The notes below the pieces were generated by a model. It searched no databases, was not told where the DNA came from, and saw nothing but the letters and a program-made list of their open reading frames with translations. From Actinomycetota bacterium (GTDB lineage Bacteria; Actinomycetota; Actinomycetes; Propionibacteriales; Propionibacteriaceae): 64,000 nt of DNA. Where the stretch lies: assembly GCA_020161755.1 (NCBI GenBank), contig JAIUOS010000018.1, positions 1 through 64,000 on the forward strand, read 5' to 3'. Position 1 is the first letter of the stretch; each line of letters starts with the position of its first letter. Below, piece by piece: positions 11,711-20,537 of this stretch. The position numbers were made by a program, and so were the translations under genes.

Positions 11711-13120
11711 TCAGACCAGCTCGGAGGCCCGGCAGAGCACGTCGTGGAGCATGCCGGTGATCTCGGCGAACTCCGGCTCGCCGATCGTCAGCGGCGGGGA
11801 GAGCTGGATCACGGGGTCGCCGCGGTCGTCGGCGCGGCAGTACAGGCCCGCCTCGTACAGCGCCTTGGACAGGAAGCCGCGGAGCAGCCGCTCGGACTCG
11901 GCGTCGTCGAAGCTCGCCCTGGTCTGCTTGTCCTTCACCAGCTCGATGCCGAAGAAGTAGCCGGCACCGCGGACGTCGCCGACGATCGGCAGGTCGAGCA
12001 GGGTCTCCAGCTGGGCGCGGAAGGCTCCCGACTTCTCCACGACGCGCTGGTTGAGGCCCTCGCGCTCGAGGATGTCGAGGTTCGCCATCGCGACCGCCGC
12101 CGACACCGGGTGGCCGCCGAAGGTGTAGCCGTGGGCGAAGCTGGTGGTGCCGTTGCGGAACGGCTCGAACAGGCGCTCGGACGCGATCATCGCCCCGATC
12201 GGGGAGTAACCGCTGCTCATGCCCTTCGCGCAGGTGATGATGTCGGGCACGTAGTTGAAGTCGTCGCAGGCGAACATCGAGCCGATCCGGCCGAACGCGC
12301 AGATGGTCTCGTCGGAGACCAGCAGCACGTCGTAGTCGTCGCAGATCTCCCGGACGCGCTCGAAGTACCCCGGCGGCGGCGGGAAGCAGCCACCGGAGTT
12401 CTGGACGGGCTCCAGGAACACGGCCGCGACGGTGTCGGGGCCCTCGAACTCGATCGCCTCCGCGATGCGGTTCGCCGCCCACTGCCCGAACGCGTACTCG
12501 TCGTCGCGCAGGTGCTCGGGTGCCCGGTAGAAGCCGGTGTTCGGCACCTTCATCGCGCCGGGCACCAGCGGCTCGAACGCCGCCTTCGCCGCGGGGATGC
12601 CGGTGATCGACAGGGCGCCGTGCGGGGTGCCGTGGTACGCGATCGACCGCGAGACCACCTTGGTCTTGGTGGGCTTGCCGGTGAGCTTGAAGTACTGCTT
12701 GGCCAGTTTCCACGCCGACTCGACGGCCTCGCCGCCACCGCTGGTGAAGAACACCCGGTTGAGGTCGCCCGGGGCGTAGGACGCCAGCCGCTCGGCGAGT
12801 TCGATGCCCATCGGGTGGGTGTAGCTCCACAGCGGGAAGTAGGCGAGCTTGGCGGCCTGCTCGGCGGCCGCCTCGGCCAGCTCGGTGCGTCCGTGGCCCA
12901 CCTGGACGGTGAACAGCCCGGCCAGGCCGTCGAAGTACGAGCGGCCCTTGTCGTCCCAGATGCGATGTCCCTGGCCGCGGACGATCACCGGCACGTCCAG
13001 GCCCAGCCCGCCGGCGGAGGCCGGCTCGTACACCGAGTGCCGCGTGAAGTGCCCCCACAGGTGGTCGCGCGCGGCCTGCGCCAGCGGCGTCCCGGAGCGG
13101 GTGGTCAGGTTGTCGGTCAT
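11711..13120 (-). CDS. Class III PLP aminotransferase, probably putrescine or omega-amino-acid:pyruvate type
   Basis: The 469-residue fold-type I enzyme has the class III pattern: FTSGGGEAVESAWKLAK, SIAYHGTPHGALS, LLVSDETICAFGRIGSMFA and the PLP lysine in ITCAKGMSSGYSPIGAM. The long N-terminal region with LWGHFTRHS and SYFDGLAGLF resembles SpuC-like putrescine and beta-alanine transaminases. With the adjacent aldehyde dehydrogenase it would convert putrescine to 4-aminobutyraldehyde and then GABA. The gene overlaps the Lrp regulator by 4 nt (ATGA) and has GGGGA upstream. Substrate is inferred from context. Confidence 0.9.
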   Translation of the reverse strand: MTDNLTTRSGTPLAQAARDHLWGHFTRHSVYEPASAGGLGLDVPVIVRGQGHRIWDDKGRSYFDGLAGLFTVQVGHGRTELAEAAAEQAAKLAYFPLWSYTHPMGIELAERLASYAPGDLNRVFFTSGGGEAVESAWKLAKQYFKLTGKPTKTKVVSRSIAYHGTPHGALSITGIPAAKAAFEPLVPGAMKVPNTGFYRAPEHLRDDEYAFGQWAANRIAEAIEFEGPDTVAAVFLEPVQNSGGCFPPPPGYFERVREICDDYDVLLVSDETICAFGRIGSMFACDDFNYVPDIITCAKGMSSGYSPIGAMIASERLFEPFRNGTTSFAHGYTFGGHPVSAAVAMANLDILEREGLNQRVVEKSGAFRAQLETLLDLPIVGDVRGAGYFFGIELVKDKQTRASFDDAESERLLRGFLSKALYEAGLYCRADDRGDPVIQLSPPLTIGEPEFAEITGMLHDVLCRASELV

Positions 13121-13617
13121 CTGGTTCCCCAGTCGTAGTGCTGTTTGTTGAGTTTGAGGTACACGAAGGTCTCGGTCGCGACCACGCCCGGGATCGTGCG
13201 CACCCTGGTCATCAGCAGGTCGAGCAGCTCGGCGTCCCCCTCGCAGACCACCTCGACCAGCAGGTCGAAGCTGCCGGCGGTGGTGACCACGTAGTCGACC
13301 TCGGTCATCTCGCAGAGCGCGGCGGCGATCGGGCCGGCATCGCCGGCGGTCTTGATGCCGATCATCGCCTGCCGGGTGAAGCCGACCACGAGCGGGTCGG
13401 TGACCGCAACGATCTGCATCACCCCCGATTCGGTGAGGCGTTGCACGCGTTGCCGGACCGCTCCCTCCGACAGCCCGACCTCCGCGGCAATGCTCACGAA
13501 GGGCTTGCGCCCGTCCTGTTGCAGCAACTCGATGATCCGCTTGCCGGTCTCGTCGATCACGGGGGCGGCCGGACGCGACGTGTCGCGCCCGTTGGCGGGT
13601 CGTTCGACGTATGCCAT
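13117..13617 (-). CDS. Lrp/AsnC-family transcriptional regulator
   Basis: The 166-residue protein has an N-terminal winged HTH ([17 protein letters not shown], then [21 protein letters not shown]) and a C-terminal RAM/AsnC ligand domain. It is translationally coupled to the downstream aminotransferase gene and divergent from the aldehyde dehydrogenase/pot genes. It is therefore likely to be the local regulator of polyamine use, responding to an amino acid or amine. The ATG at 13617 starts MAYVERPAN. Confidence 0.92.
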   Translation of the reverse strand: MAYVERPANGRDTSRPAAPVIDETGKRIIELLQQDGRKPFVSIAAEVGLSEGAVRQRVQRLTESGVMQIVAVTDPLVVGFTRQAMIGIKTAGDAGPIAAALCEMTEVDYVVTTAGSFDLLVEVVCEGDAELLDLLMTRVRTIPGVVATETFVYLKLNKQHYDWGTR

Positions 13618-13756
13618 GCCCAGAATCTTGCCCTGCGATACTCGAACTCCGCAACCGGAACGGCTACGATTTCCGAAGCAATCTGCCCGAAACAATTGCG
13701 GATTAGCCTGTTTGGCACCAAGATGCTCAACATCAACCGTTGATCGGAGGGGTCGG
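13618..13756. promoter_or_regulatory. Divergent promoter region of the polyamine locus
   Basis: This 139-nt gap separates the divergent Lrp regulator and aldehyde dehydrogenase genes. It is AT-richer than its surroundings. It contains GCAAT (13678-13682) and ATTGC (13695-13699) as inverted arms about 12 nt apart, then TAGCCT (13705-13710) as a possible plus-strand -10 element. GGAGGGG lies before the dehydrogenase ATG. The inverted arms are a candidate Lrp-type operator; this rests on position only. Confidence 0.4.
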
Positions 13757-15202
13757 ATGACGGACGTGACCAACGTGGCCAACTTCATCGGCGGCGAGGC
13801 TGCGGATCCCGCCGGGGGTGCGTTCAGCGACGTGCTCGATCCGTCCACCGGCCAGGTGATCGCGAGGGCCCCGATCTCGGGCGCTGCCGACGTCGACGCC
13901 GCCTACACCGCCGCCGACAACGCTTTCCGCACCACCTGGGGTCGCACCACGCCGTCCGAGCGCCAGCGTGCGCTGCTGCGGATCGCGGACGCGATCGAGG
14001 CCCGGTCGGCCGAGTTCGTCGAGCTCGAGGCCCGCCAGACCGGCAAGCCGCTGTCGCTGACCGCCTCGGAGGAGATCCCGCCGATGCTCGACCAGCTCCG
14101 GTTCTTCGCCGGCGCCGCCCGGGTGCTCGAGGGACGCGCGGCCGGCGAGTACATGGCCGGGCACACCTCCTGGATCCGCCGCGAGCCGATCGGCGTCGTC
14201 GGGCAGGTCACACCCTGGAACTACCCCGTGATGATGGCGGTCTGGAAGATCGCGCCCGCGCTGGCCGCCGGCAACACCGTGGTGATCAAGCCCGCCGAGA
14301 CCACCCCGCTGACCACCCTGCTGCTGGCCGAGGTCGCCGCCGAGTTCCTGCCGCCCGGCACCCTGAACGTCGTCACCGGCGACCGTGACACCGGCCGTCT
14401 GGTCGTCGAGCACCCGACCCCGGCGATGGTTGCGATCACCGGCTCGGTGCGGGCCGGTGCGGAGGTCGCGGCGAGCGCGGCCCCGGCGCTGAAGCGGGTG
14501 CACCTCGAACTGGGCGGCAAGGCGCCGTGCATCGTGTTCGACGACGCCGACATCGCGGCCGCCGTCGAGGGCCTCGGTGTCGCCGGGTTCTTCAACGCCG
14601 GCCAGGACTGCACCGCCGCCACCCGCCTGCTGGTGCACGAGGGCGTCCACGACGACTTCGTCGCCGCGCTGGCCGACTTCGCCAAGGGCACGGTCGTCGG
14701 CCCGCCGGACGACGCGGACGCCCTGTTCGGGCCGGTCAACAACCCCGCCCAGCTCGCCAGGGTCAGCGGCTTCATCGACCGCCTGCCCGACCACGCCACC
14801 CTGGCCGCGGGCGGACGTCGGCTCGACGCCCTCGGCGCCGGCTACTTCTACGCACCCACGGTGGTGTCGGGCCTGCGGCAGGACGACGAAGCGATCCAGT
14901 CCGAGATCTTCGGCCCGGTGATCACCGTCCAGTCCTTCACCGACGAGGACCAGGCCGTCCGGTGGGCGAACGACGTCGAGTTCGGCCTCGCCTCGAGCGT
15001 GTGGACGAAGGACTTCGGCCGGGCGATGCGGGTCAGCAAGGAGCTCGACTTCGGGTGTGTCTGGATCAACACCCACATCCCGCTGGTCGCCGAGATGCCG
15101 CACGGGGGTTTCAAACGCAGCGGTTACGGAAAGGACCTGTCGATGTACGGGTTCGAGGACTACACCCGCATCAAGCACGTCATGGCCAACATTGAGTCCT
15201 GA
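13757..15202 (+). CDS. Aldehyde dehydrogenase, probably 4-aminobutyraldehyde dehydrogenase
   Basis: NAD(P)-dependent aldehyde dehydrogenase of 481 residues. It has TPWNYPVMM near residue 155, the NAD-site ITGSVRAG, the catalytic Glu in [16 protein letters not shown], the catalytic Cys in [13 protein letters not shown] and the C-terminal EIFGPVITV. The sequence is closest in character to gamma-aminobutyraldehyde/betaine aldehyde dehydrogenases (PatD-like). It heads the plus-strand unit, 42 nt before potD. A strong GGAGGGG precedes the ATG. Role inferred: second step of putrescine breakdown to GABA. Confidence 0.92.
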   Translation: MTDVTNVANFIGGEAADPAGGAFSDVLDPSTGQVIARAPISGAADVDAAYTAADNAFRTTWGRTTPSERQRALLRIADAIEARSAEFVELEARQTGKPLSLTASEEIPPMLDQLRFFAGAARVLEGRAAGEYMAGHTSWIRREPIGVVGQVTPWNYPVMMAVWKIAPALAAGNTVVIKPAETTPLTTLLLAEVAAEFLPPGTLNVVTGDRDTGRLVVEHPTPAMVAITGSVRAGAEVAASAAPALKRVHLELGGKAPCIVFDDADIAAAVEGLGVAGFFNAGQDCTAATRLLVHEGVHDDFVAALADFAKGTVVGPPDDADALFGPVNNPAQLARVSGFIDRLPDHATLAAGGRRLDALGAGYFYAPTVVSGLRQDDEAIQSEIFGPVITVQSFTDEDQAVRWANDVEFGLASSVWTKDFGRAMRVSKELDFGCVWINTHIPLVAEMPHGGFKRSGYGKDLSMYGFEDYTRIKHVMANIES

Positions 15203-15244
15203 GCACGCACCCACCGATCACGCCGAGTCAGCAAAGGAGGTCGG

Positions 15245-16456
15245 ATGTCCGACCGGTCGCAGTTCTTCACCTCGATGACGAGCGGGGCGATCTCCCGCCG
15301 CTCAGCCCTGGCCGGTCTCGCCGGCCTCGCCGCGGCGGGTGCCCTCACCGCCTGTGGTTCCCCGGGACGCAACCCCAGCGGGTCGGCCTCGGCGTCCTCC
15401 TCCCCGGTGGCCGCCCCGGACAAGTCCGACACCGACATGCTGGTCAACTGGTCGAACTGGCCGGAGTACATCGACGTCGACGACAACGGCAACCACCCCA
15501 GCATCCAGGCGTTCACCAAGAAGACCGGCATCAAGGTCAACTACAACGAGGACTACAACGACAACGACGAGTTCTTCGCCAAGGTGCGTCCGCTGCTGGA
15601 GGCCGGTCAGGACACCGGCCGTGACACCTGGGTCAGCACCGACTGGATGGTCGCCCGCCTGATCCGCCTTGGCTACGTCCAGAAGCTCGACTACGCCAAC
15701 ATCCCGAACTCCTCCAACCTGGAGCCGTCGCTGAAGGACGCCTCATTCGACCCCGGACGGCCCTACTCGCTGCCCTGGCAGATCGGCTTCGTCGGCATCG
15801 CCTACAACCCGAAAGCCACCGGCGGACGCAAGGTGACCTCGGTCGACCAGCTGCTCCACGACCCGACGCTCAAGGGCCGGGTGACGATGCTCACCGAGAT
15901 GCGCGACACCGTCGGGCTGGTGCTGATCGAGCAGGGCGTCGACCTCGGCCAGGTCACCGCCGACCAGTTCACCGCGGCGCTGAAGGTCGTCCAGGACGCC
16001 AAGGACGCCGGCCAGCTCAAGGGCTTCACCGGCAACGAGTACACCAAGCCGCTGGCCTCCGGCGACACGGCGGCGTGCGTGGCCTGGACCGGCGACGTGG
16101 TGCAGCTGCGGGCGGACAACCCGTCACTGGGCTACTCGCTGGGGGAGAAGGGCATCCCGATGTTCTCAGACAACTTCGTGATCCCGAACCTCGCGCAGCA
16201 CAAGAAGAACGCCGAGAAGCTGATCGACTACTACTACGACCCGGCCGTGATGGCGGAGGTCACCGACTACGTGAACTACATCCCGCCGGTGGCCGGGGCC
16301 AAGGAGATCCTGCTGAAGAAGGACCCGGGCGTGGCGAACAACGAGCTGATCTTCCCCAGCCAGGAGGTGCTCGCCAAGGCCCAGACGTTCCGTGGCCTGA
16401 CCGCGGAGGAGGAGACCTCCTTCAACCGTCAGTTCCAGGCCGTGGTGACGGGCTAG
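15245..16456 (+). CDS. potD: Spermidine/putrescine ABC transporter substrate-binding lipoprotein
   Basis: Extracytoplasmic polyamine-binding protein of 403 residues. The N-terminus carries a twin-arginine-like SRRSALAGLAG and a lipobox LTAC, so it is probably a Tat-exported lipoprotein. The mature part has the PotD-type start LVNWSNWPEYID and DTWVSTDWMVARL. It begins the four-gene transporter unit potD-A-B-C. AAAGGAGG lies just before the ATG. Confidence 0.95.
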   Translation: MSDRSQFFTSMTSGAISRRSALAGLAGLAAAGALTACGSPGRNPSGSASASSSPVAAPDKSDTDMLVNWSNWPEYIDVDDNGNHPSIQAFTKKTGIKVNYNEDYNDNDEFFAKVRPLLEAGQDTGRDTWVSTDWMVARLIRLGYVQKLDYANIPNSSNLEPSLKDASFDPGRPYSLPWQIGFVGIAYNPKATGGRKVTSVDQLLHDPTLKGRVTMLTEMRDTVGLVLIEQGVDLGQVTADQFTAALKVVQDAKDAGQLKGFTGNEYTKPLASGDTAACVAWTGDVVQLRADNPSLGYSLGEKGIPMFSDNFVIPNLAQHKKNAEKLIDYYYDPAVMAEVTDYVNYIPPVAGAKEILLKKDPGVANNELIFPSQEVLAKAQTFRGLTAEEETSFNRQFQAVVTG

Positions 16457-16460
16457 CGGC

Positions 16461-17564
16461 ATGGCGACGACGACGAAGGCGACGCCCGGTGACCTCAAGC
16501 TGGTGGCACTGACCCGACACTTCGACGACTTCGTCGCGGTGGACGGCATCGACCTGGTCGTGCCGGGCGGCTCGTTCTTCGCGCTGCTCGGCCCGTCGGG
16601 CTGCGGCAAGACCACCACGCTGCGCATGGTGGCCGGCCTGGAGGAGCCGACGTCGGGCCAGATCATGCTGGGCGAGCAGGACATCACCGGCACCCGCGCC
16701 TACCAGCGCAACGTGAACACGGTCTTCCAGAGCTACGCGCTGTTCCCGCACCTGAGCGTCCTCGACAACGTCGGGTTCGGCCTGCGCCAGCGCAAGGTGG
16801 CCGACTGGCGCACCCGGGCGAACGAGGCCCTGGAGCTGGTGAAGCTGGCCGACCGGGCCAAGCAGCGCCCGCGCCAGCTCTCCGGCGGCATGCAGCAGCG
16901 GGTGGCGCTCGCCCGTGCGATCGTCAACCAGCCGGACGTGCTGCTGCTGGACGAGCCGCTGGGCGCGCTCGACCTGAAGCTGCGCCGGGAGATGCAGATC
17001 GAGCTCAAGCGCATCCAGCAGGAGGTGGGGATCACCTTCATCCACGTCACCCACGACCAGGAGGAGGCCATGACGATGGCCGACACCGTCGCGGTGATGC
17101 GGACCGGGCGCATCGAGCAGCTGGGCGCCCCCAGCGAGCTCTACGACCGCCCGGCCACCGCCTACGTGGCGAACTTCCTCGGCCAGTCGAACCTGCTGCC
17201 GCTGGAGTTGCGCGGTGCGGCGACCGCCGGGCTGGTCACCGCCAGCGCGCGCGGCGTCCAGGTGGTCGTGGACGCCGGCCAGCTGCCGGCCGACGCCGGC
17301 GCCGGGCTGCAGCTCGGCATCCGGCCGGAGAAGCTGCGGCTGCTCGGCCCGGGCAGCGACGGCGTGGCCAACCGGCTGAACGGCTGGGTGACCGACGCGT
17401 CCTTCACCGGCGTGGCCACCACCTACCTGGTCAAGATGGCGTGGGGCCAGGAGCTGACCGTCACCCAGTCCAACGACGGCAGCGCCCGCGCCGGGCTCGG
17501 CGACGAGGTCACGGTCGGCTGGGACCCGCACCAGGCGTTCGTCCTGCCGGCCGGGGCCGACTGA
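16461..17564 (+). CDS. potA: Spermidine/putrescine ABC transporter ATPase
   Basis: Importer ATPase of 367 residues. Walker A GPSGCGKTT, Q-loop VFQSYALFPHL, signature QLSGGMQQRVALARA and Walker B LLLDEPLGALD are intact, followed by a C-terminal TOBE domain (about residues 270-365). It is 4 nt downstream of potD and its stop overlaps the potB start. Confidence 0.96.
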   Translation: MATTTKATPGDLKLVALTRHFDDFVAVDGIDLVVPGGSFFALLGPSGCGKTTTLRMVAGLEEPTSGQIMLGEQDITGTRAYQRNVNTVFQSYALFPHLSVLDNVGFGLRQRKVADWRTRANEALELVKLADRAKQRPRQLSGGMQQRVALARAIVNQPDVLLLDEPLGALDLKLRREMQIELKRIQQEVGITFIHVTHDQEEAMTMADTVAVMRTGRIEQLGAPSELYDRPATAYVANFLGQSNLLPLELRGAATAGLVTASARGVQVVVDAGQLPADAGAGLQLGIRPEKLRLLGPGSDGVANRLNGWVTDASFTGVATTYLVKMAWGQELTVTQSNDGSARAGLGDEVTVGWDPHQAFVLPAGAD

Positions 17565-18484
17565 TGGCGGCCCTCACCCAGGCGGCCGTCGGCGCGGAGG
17601 CGCCGGCCGCGCGTCCGCGGCGTCGTGGGGGGTTGGTGCCGTTCCTGCTGCTGGCTCCGGCCCTGCTCTGGCTGGTGGTGTTCTTCGTCGTGCCGACGAT
17701 CTCGCTGGCGTCCCAGTCGCTGCAGACCGGCGACATCGACAACGGCTACACCCTGACCTGGCACTTCGCCACCTACGCGGACGCGATGTCGCGGTACTGG
17801 CCGCAGTTCCTGCGTTCGATCATCTACGCCGCGTCCGCCACCCTCGGCACCCTGCTGCTGGGCTACCCGCTGGCCTGGTTCATCGCGCACCGCGCCGGTC
17901 GCTGGAAGAACCTGCTGCTGGTGCTGGTGGTGGCGCCGTTCTTCACCAACTTCCTGATCCGCACCCTGGCCTGGCAGATCATCCTCACCGACAACGGCCC
18001 CGTCACCGGCTTCTTCCGGGCGACCGGCCTGACCAACGTGCTCCAGGCGATCGGGCTGACCGACAACAACTCGCTGCTGGGCTCCCAGTTCGCGGTCACA
18101 TGCGGCCTGATCTACAACTTCCTGCCGTTCATGGTGCTGCCGCTGTACACGATCCTCGAACGGCTCGACACCCGGTTGCTGGACGCCGCCGGCGACCTGT
18201 ACGCCGACGGCTGGAACACGTTCTGGAAGGTGATCTGGCCGCTGTCGCTGCCCGGTGTGGTCTCGGGCACCCTGCTCACGTTCATCCCGGCGGCCGGCGA
18301 CTACATCAACTCCAAGCTGCTGGGCAACACCCAGACCGTGATGATCGGCCAGGTCATCGACGCGCAGTTCCTGCGCGTCCTGGACTACCCGATCGCCGCG
18401 GCGCTGTCGTTCATCCTGATGGCGGCGATCATCATCCTCGTGGCCGGCTACGTCCGCGCCGCCGGCACGGAGGAGTTGGTGTGA
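17564..18484 (+). CDS. potB: Polyamine ABC transporter permease PotB
   Basis: Inner-membrane permease of 306 residues with six predicted hydrophobic segments, beginning with FLLLAPALLWLVVFFVVP. The EAA loop is seen as LDAAGDLYADGWNTFWKVIWPLSLPG (here from about residue 200), which contacts PotA. It overlaps potA and potC by a few nucleotides. Confidence 0.95.
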   Translation: MAALTQAAVGAEAPAARPRRRGGLVPFLLLAPALLWLVVFFVVPTISLASQSLQTGDIDNGYTLTWHFATYADAMSRYWPQFLRSIIYAASATLGTLLLGYPLAWFIAHRAGRWKNLLLVLVVAPFFTNFLIRTLAWQIILTDNGPVTGFFRATGLTNVLQAIGLTDNNSLLGSQFAVTCGLIYNFLPFMVLPLYTILERLDTRLLDAAGDLYADGWNTFWKVIWPLSLPGVVSGTLLTFIPAAGDYINSKLLGNTQTVMIGQVIDAQFLRVLDYPIAAALSFILMAAIIILVAGYVRAAGTEELV

Positions 18485-19293
18485 TGGCGTGGCTCCGACG
18501 CAACCTCGTGGTGATCATCGGCCTGCTGGTGATGGCCTACATCATGGTCCCCAACCTCGTGGTGACGATCTTCTCGTTCAACAAGCCGAACGGCCGCTAC
18601 AACTACGAGTGGAACCAGTTCTCGCTGGACGCCTGGCTGAACCCGTGCTCGAGCGCCGGCATGTGCGAGGCGCTGGGCCTCAGCCTGTGGGTGGCCGTGG
18701 CGGCGTCCCTGGCGGCCACCGTGATGGGCACGATGGCGGCCTTCGCTCTCGGCCGCTACCGGTTCAAGGGCCGCTCGGCGACCAACCTGCTGGTCTTCTT
18801 CCCGATGGCCACCCCCGAGGTGGTGATGGGTTCCTCGCTGTTGACCCTGTTCATCGCGATGGGGATCCCGTCCGGCCAGCTGACGATCCTGATCGCCCAC
18901 ATCCTGTTCACCGTGTCGTTCGTGATCACGACGGTGAAGGCCCGCGTGGCCTCGCTCGACCCGGCGCTCGAGCAGGCCGCCGCCGACCTGTACGCCAACC
19001 CGACCCAGGCCTTCTGGAAGGTGACGTTCCCGCTGGTCGCGCCGGGTATCGCGGCCGGGGCCCTGCTGGCGTTCGCGCTCAGCTTCGACGACTACATCGT
19101 CACCAACTTCAACGCGGGGGCGAGCACGGTCACGTTCCCGATGTACGTCTGGGGTGCCGCGCAGCGTGGCACACCGGTGCAGATCAACGTGGTCGGCACC
19201 GTCATGTTCTTCGGAGCGCTCGCCATCGTCGGCATCGGCCAACTGATCGGCGCGCGACTGCGAGTGGGATCAAGGAGAAAGGAAGCGCTCTGA
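18484..19293 (+). CDS. potC: Polyamine ABC transporter permease PotC
   Basis: Second permease of the importer, 269 residues with six hydrophobic segments. The EAA-type loop LEQAAADLYANPTQAFWKV lies at about residue 165. I chose ATG 18484, although GTG 18481 is in frame one codon earlier. Its stop overlaps the start of the saccharopine-dehydrogenase-like gene, so the transporter and catabolic genes are translated from one message. Confidence 0.95.
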   Translation: MAWLRRNLVVIIGLLVMAYIMVPNLVVTIFSFNKPNGRYNYEWNQFSLDAWLNPCSSAGMCEALGLSLWVAVAASLAATVMGTMAAFALGRYRFKGRSATNLLVFFPMATPEVVMGSSLLTLFIAMGIPSGQLTILIAHILFTVSFVITTVKARVASLDPALEQAAADLYANPTQAFWKVTFPLVAPGIAAGALLAFALSFDDYIVTNFNAGASTVTFPMYVWGAAQRGTPVQINVVGTVMFFGALAIVGIGQLIGARLRVGSRRKEAL

Positions 19294-20537
19294 TGCGCGT
19301 ACTCGTGGTTGGTGCCGGCGGAGTGGGCGACGCCGTCGCCCGGATCGCCGCCCGGCGGAACTTCTTCGAGCTGATGGTGATGGCCGACTACGACCTCGCC
19401 CGGGCCGAGAAGGCGGTCGCCGCGGCCGCCGACGCCGGGGGAGGGGACCGGTTCGCCGCCGCGCGCGTGGACGCGTCCGACCCGTCGTCGGTGGCCGACC
19501 TGGTGCGGGCGCACGGCATCACGCACGTGCTGAACGCCGTCGACCCCCGCTTCGTGATGGGCGTCTTCGAGGGCGCGTTCGCGGCGGGGGCCGACTACCT
19601 GGACATGGCGATGAGCCTGTCGCACCCGCACCGCGAGCACCCGTACTCCGAGGTCGGGGTGAAGCTGGGCGACGAGCAGTTCGCGAAGGCGTCCGACTGG
19701 GAGGCGGCCGGACGGCTGGCGCTGGTCGGCATCGGCGTCGAGCCGGGCCTGTCCGACGTGTTCGCCCGCTACGCGGCCGACCACCTGTTCAGCGAGATCG
19801 ACGAGCTGGGCACCCGGGACGGGGCGAACCTGGTGGTGCGCGACGAGAACGGCGAGGAGATCTTCGCACCCAGCTTCTCGATCTGGACCACCATCGAGGA
19901 GTGCCTGAACCCGCCGGTGATCTTCGAGAAGGACCGCGGCTGGTACACCACACCGCCGTTCAGCGAGCCCGAGGTGTTCGACTTCCCCGAGGGCATCGGC
20001 CCGGTCGAGTGCGTGAACGTCGAGCACGAGGAAGTGCTGCTGATGCCGCGCTGGGTGGAGGCCAGGCGGGTCACGTTCAAGTACGGGCTGGGCGATGAGT
20101 TCATCGGGGTGCTGAAGACCCTGCACGCCCTCGGCCTCGACAAGACCGCCCCGGTGCGGGTGAAGGGCGTGGAGGTGTCGCCGCGTGACGTGGTGGCCGC
20201 CGTCCTGCCCGACCCGGCGACGATCGGGCCGCGGATGACCGGCAAGACCTGCGCCGGCCTGTACGTCACTGGCACCGGCAAGGACGGCAACCCGCGTCGC
20301 ACCTACCTCTACCACGTGGTCGACAACGAGTGGTCGATGGCGAACTTCGGTGCGCAGTGCGTGGTGTGGCAGACCGCGATCAACCCGGTGGTGGCGCTCG
20401 AACTGCTGGCCACCGGGATGTGGTCGGGCACCGGCGTGCGCGGGCCGGAGTCGTTCGACGCGGTGCCGTTCCTGGAGCTGTTGGCCGGCCCGGCGCCGTC
20501 CGGCTACGACTCGCGGTGGGGGATGGAGGACCGGTGA
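19293..20537 (+). CDS. Saccharopine dehydrogenase-family oxidoreductase
   Basis: The 414-residue protein starts with a Rossmann nucleotide-binding motif (VLVVGAGGVGDAVARIAA) and continues with the saccharopine-dehydrogenase NADP-binding and C-terminal domains (GIGVEPGLSDVFARYAA in the middle). Known members reduce or oxidise secondary amines formed between an amino donor and an oxo acid: saccharopine, or carboxy(nor)spermidine. It is translationally coupled to potC upstream and to the gabT-like gene downstream (GTGA). The context suggests a role in polyamine metabolism. Whether it makes or breaks such an adduct is not known. Confidence 0.88.
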   Translation: MRVLVVGAGGVGDAVARIAARRNFFELMVMADYDLARAEKAVAAAADAGGGDRFAAARVDASDPSSVADLVRAHGITHVLNAVDPRFVMGVFEGAFAAGADYLDMAMSLSHPHREHPYSEVGVKLGDEQFAKASDWEAAGRLALVGIGVEPGLSDVFARYAADHLFSEIDELGTRDGANLVVRDENGEEIFAPSFSIWTTIEECLNPPVIFEKDRGWYTTPPFSEPEVFDFPEGIGPVECVNVEHEEVLLMPRWVEARRVTFKYGLGDEFIGVLKTLHALGLDKTAPVRVKGVEVSPRDVVAAVLPDPATIGPRMTGKTCAGLYVTGTGKDGNPRRTYLYHVVDNEWSMANFGAQCVVWQTAINPVVALELLATGMWSGTGVRGPESFDAVPFLELLAGPAPSGYDSRWGMEDR